The position numbers and the translations under genes are program-made. Shown here piece after piece: positions 62,445 to 64,000 of a stretch of DNA of 64,000 bases; the first letter of the stretch is position 1, and each line of letters starts with the position of its first letter. A model generated the notes under the pieces. It worked only from the letters and a program-made list of their open reading frames with translations. It had not been told where the DNA came from and ran no database searches. This DNA is from Clostridia bacterium (GTDB lineage Bacteria > Bacillota > Clostridia > Lachnospirales > Lachnospiraceae), in NCBI GenBank assembly GCA_910574255.1, contig CAJTAK010000003.1:1-64000 (forward strand), read 5' to 3'.

Positions 62445-62487
62445 AAAACGCAGCAACCGTTCCTTACAGGAACCATTACTGCGTTTT
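62445..62487. terminator. Bidirectional terminator between the ABC-2 operon and the HPr-like gene
   Basis: Stem AAAACGCAG (62445-62453) / CTGCGTTTT (62479-62487), with inner GTTCC / GGAAC. T tracts on both sides suit convergent genes. Confidence 0.8.
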
Positions 62488-62489
62488 AT

Positions 62490-62723
62490 TTAACCATTGA
62501 TCATGAATGAAACTAATTTGTCGATATCTTCCTTCTCGTATGCGATAATCTCAAGCTCCGGAATCTCACCGTTGGAAAAGATGTTCGCCATAGATACATA
62601 CTGAGAAAGTTTGGACTTCAGGTTCAGTCTGTCGCCTTCGCCTGTTACCAGCTCTACCTTACCCTGGCAGCTGTCTACTACTTCGAAGAACTTATCGATG
62701 TTTGAAATGTTTTGAACTTTCAT
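62490..62723 (-). CDS. HPr-like small protein
   Basis: A 77-residue cytoplasmic protein ('MKVQNISNIDKFFEVVDSC', 'DRLNLKSKLSQYVSMANIF', ending 'YEKEDIDKLVSFM'). Size and strand pattern resemble HPr-type carriers, but the phospho-His is absent, as in Crh-like or further diverged paralogues. GGAG lies before the ATG. Conserved in Lachnospiraceae by my recollection; role unknown. Confidence 0.7.
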   Translation of the reverse strand: MKVQNISNIDKFFEVVDSCQGKVELVTGEGDRLNLKSKLSQYVSMANIFSNGEIPELEIIAYEKEDIDKLVSFMING

Positions 62724-62817
62724 CTTTTTTCACTCCTTTCTTCTTCATCATTATAACTGCTCAAAGGCAGTTTGGAAAGCATTTTTTTCCTTTTTTTATA
62801 AATTTGTTAAATTTCCA

Positions 62818-63651
62818 TCATTTTCGCAGGATGCGTTTCTCGGTTATCTCTATTTTGCCATCTTTTAGGAGCCGTCCCACTGCTCTTTTAAATGCATTTT
62901 TACTAAGGTGCAATTCACGCTCTATGATTTCCGGCGAAACCTTGTCATTAAAAGGGAGGACTCCGTCATACTCGTCCAATACCTGGAGAACATATTCCGC
63001 ATCCCGATCCATCTGCAGGTAAGCTTTTTCCTGTATGCTCAGGTTCAGCTTTCCGTCTTCCTTTACGGCCGTTACACGAGCCTCTATCTTGTCCCCAATG
63101 GCCGCATTTCCATGAAACTCTTTTCTTGGAATCAGACCGGAGTAACGATTGTCTACAGCTACAAAAGCGCCAAATTCCCGGCTTATCTCATAAATGGTTC
63201 CGGTTACCCGATCCTCTGCCTCATAGGGAGAATCGGTCTTTAAATATTTGTATACATTCATGGTGGCACAGAGACGACTGCTCTTGTCCTCATACAGGGC
63301 AATCAGCACTTCCTCTCCTGCCTTTACTCTTCTGGTCTGTTCTCTGAAAGGAAGCAATAGCTCCTTTTCCAATCCCCAATCCAGAAAAGCTCCGATTTTT
63401 GTAACCTCCGTTACCTTAAGTACCGCAATTCCTCCAAGCTGTACCTTGGGCTCATGTGTGGTGGAAATCAGGCGGTCCCTGGAATCCCTGTAGACAAATA
63501 CTTCCAGCCGCTCTCCCGGCTTTGCCTGTTCAGGCACTTGCTTTTTCGGAAGCAGAACCCGTTCCTCCACACCCTCTTTTTCAGCCAGATACACGCCGAA
63601 TTCAACTTTTTTTACAATGATCAGCTCCTGCTTTTTTCCCAATAAAATCAT
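62818..63651 (-). CDS. CvfB-family S1 RNA-binding protein
   Basis: A 277-residue protein with repeated S1-like beta barrels ('VEFGVYLAEKEG', 'VTKIGAFLDWGLEKELLLPF', 'GTIYEISREFGAFVAVDNRYSGLIP') and a C-terminal winged helix ('LHLSKNAFKRAVGRLLKDGKI'), the CvfB layout. CvfB affects virulence and RNA handling in staphylococci. The ATG at 63651 has GGAGG upstream; the frame is open to 63741. Confidence 0.88.
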   Translation of the reverse strand: MILLGKKQELIIVKKVEFGVYLAEKEGVEERVLLPKKQVPEQAKPGERLEVFVYRDSRDRLISTTHEPKVQLGGIAVLKVTEVTKIGAFLDWGLEKELLLPFREQTRRVKAGEEVLIALYEDKSSRLCATMNVYKYLKTDSPYEAEDRVTGTIYEISREFGAFVAVDNRYSGLIPRKEFHGNAAIGDKIEARVTAVKEDGKLNLSIQEKAYLQMDRDAEYVLQVLDEYDGVLPFNDKVSPEIIERELHLSKNAFKRAVGRLLKDGKIEITEKRILRK

Positions 63652-63761
63652 GTGCCTTTGTCCTCCAATTTTATCGCCATAAATCAAACAGCTATACCCG
63701 TATCCGGTCTCACAGGTTCTTTCCAGTATATCTGTTCCCAAACCATTTTCAACCTTTTCAA

Positions 63762-64000
63762 TTACGAAAGCTCTACCACAGCGTACGGTCGCCCCAGTTC
63801 ATCGCAGAGAGCCGTCATATAGCGGTTGTCTTCCTTTTGCACTACCGGATAAATCATGTCACCCAGAACGGCCGACTTCTTGTACTCTGCACGCATCTGC
63901 CGAATGGGGAAGTCCTCCGGAATATATTCCCGAGCCATCTGGATATACTGGCCGTTATTGACGTGATGGTTGGTATCCAGGTGGTGCTTCTGTACGGCGA
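63762..64000 (-). CDS. Acyl-ACP thioesterase, C-terminal part (gene runs off the window)
   Basis: Only the last 79 codons are inside. The translation contains 'LDTNHHVNNGQYIQMAREYIP' (read as DTNHHVNNGQY plus flanks), the catalytic hot-dog motif of acyl-ACP thioesterases, then 'RAEYKKSAVLGDMIYP' and the stop. These enzymes release fatty acids from acyl carrier protein. It lies upstream of cvfB on the same strand. Confidence 0.8.
   Translation of the reverse strand, partial: AVQKHHLDTNHHVNNGQYIQMAREYIPEDFPIRQMRAEYKKSAVLGDMIYPVVQKEDNRYMTALCDELGRPYAVVELS

Overview
The window reads as a chromosomal segment of a Gram-positive anaerobe of the class Clostridia, most likely Lachnospiraceae. The evidence is: strong AGGAGG-type ribosome binding sites, low-to-middle GC, two BlaI/M56 signalling pairs, a SigV/RsiV pair, UPF0371 (DUF1846), a lic-type PTS operon, lipoproteins with Gram-positive lipoboxes, and an HPr-like small protein. 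The genus is not assigned. I see no rRNA, tRNA, CRISPR array, prophage or intact insertion sequence.

Layout. 0.1-4.8 kb (minus): a sugar or polyol ABC importer with a medium-chain dehydrogenase, behind a strong promoter with a palindromic operator at its start site. 5.1-11.5 kb (minus): ftsH, UPF0371, a GT39-like membrane glycosyltransferase and galE. 12-15.8 kb (minus): an unrecognised protein, a small secreted protein and the first BlaI/M56 pair. 16-22.6 kb (plus): vanZ-like gene, PucR regulator, NCS1 permease, DUF917 protein and hydantoinase A, which together look like uptake and breakdown of a cyclic purine- or hydantoin-like compound. 22.8-25.4 kb (minus): the second BlaI/M56 pair, with two operator copies. 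25.6-42.1 kb (minus): PD-(D/E)XK-like protein, cysteine desulfidase and M18 aminopeptidase (peptide and cysteine use), sigV/rsiV, a dicarboxylate-type symporter, a lipoprotein, a decayed iron-sulfur gene, a SleB-type hydrolase, an rRNA methyltransferase, pfkA, dnaE and coaBC. 42.4-45.1 kb: a shortened YhcG-type protein, then a pantothenate-type ECF S component and coaX on the plus strand; with coaBC nearby this is a coenzyme A supply neighbourhood. 45.1-50.8 kb: a licR-B-C-A-type beta-glucoside PTS operon with a GH1 enzyme. 50.9-53.5 kb: a hybrid histidine kinase. 53.7-62.3 kb: the most interesting block (below). 62.5-64 kb (minus): HPr-like protein, CvfB and the end of an acyl-ACP thioesterase.

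The best candidate for an undescribed system is 53.7-59.9 kb. A cobalamin riboswitch with its own promoter and terminator precedes a gene for a CbiK cobaltochelatase that carries a lipoprotein signal. It is followed by a lipoprotein and a membrane-anchored protein with NEAT-like (heme-binding-type) beta domains, then a FecB/FecD/FecE-type ABC importer whose ATPase has an extra C-terminal domain. Divergent from it, cobI/cbiL, the next cytoplasmic step after CbiK, is translationally overlapped with an ABC-2 exporter. I infer a surface system that captures, and perhaps metallates, a tetrapyrrole or corrinoid under B12 control.

A second signal is structural. Long imperfect hairpins with a shared architecture lie just upstream of the NCS1 permease and PTS IIA ribosome binding sites, and a different set of large palindromes sits in other intergenic gaps.
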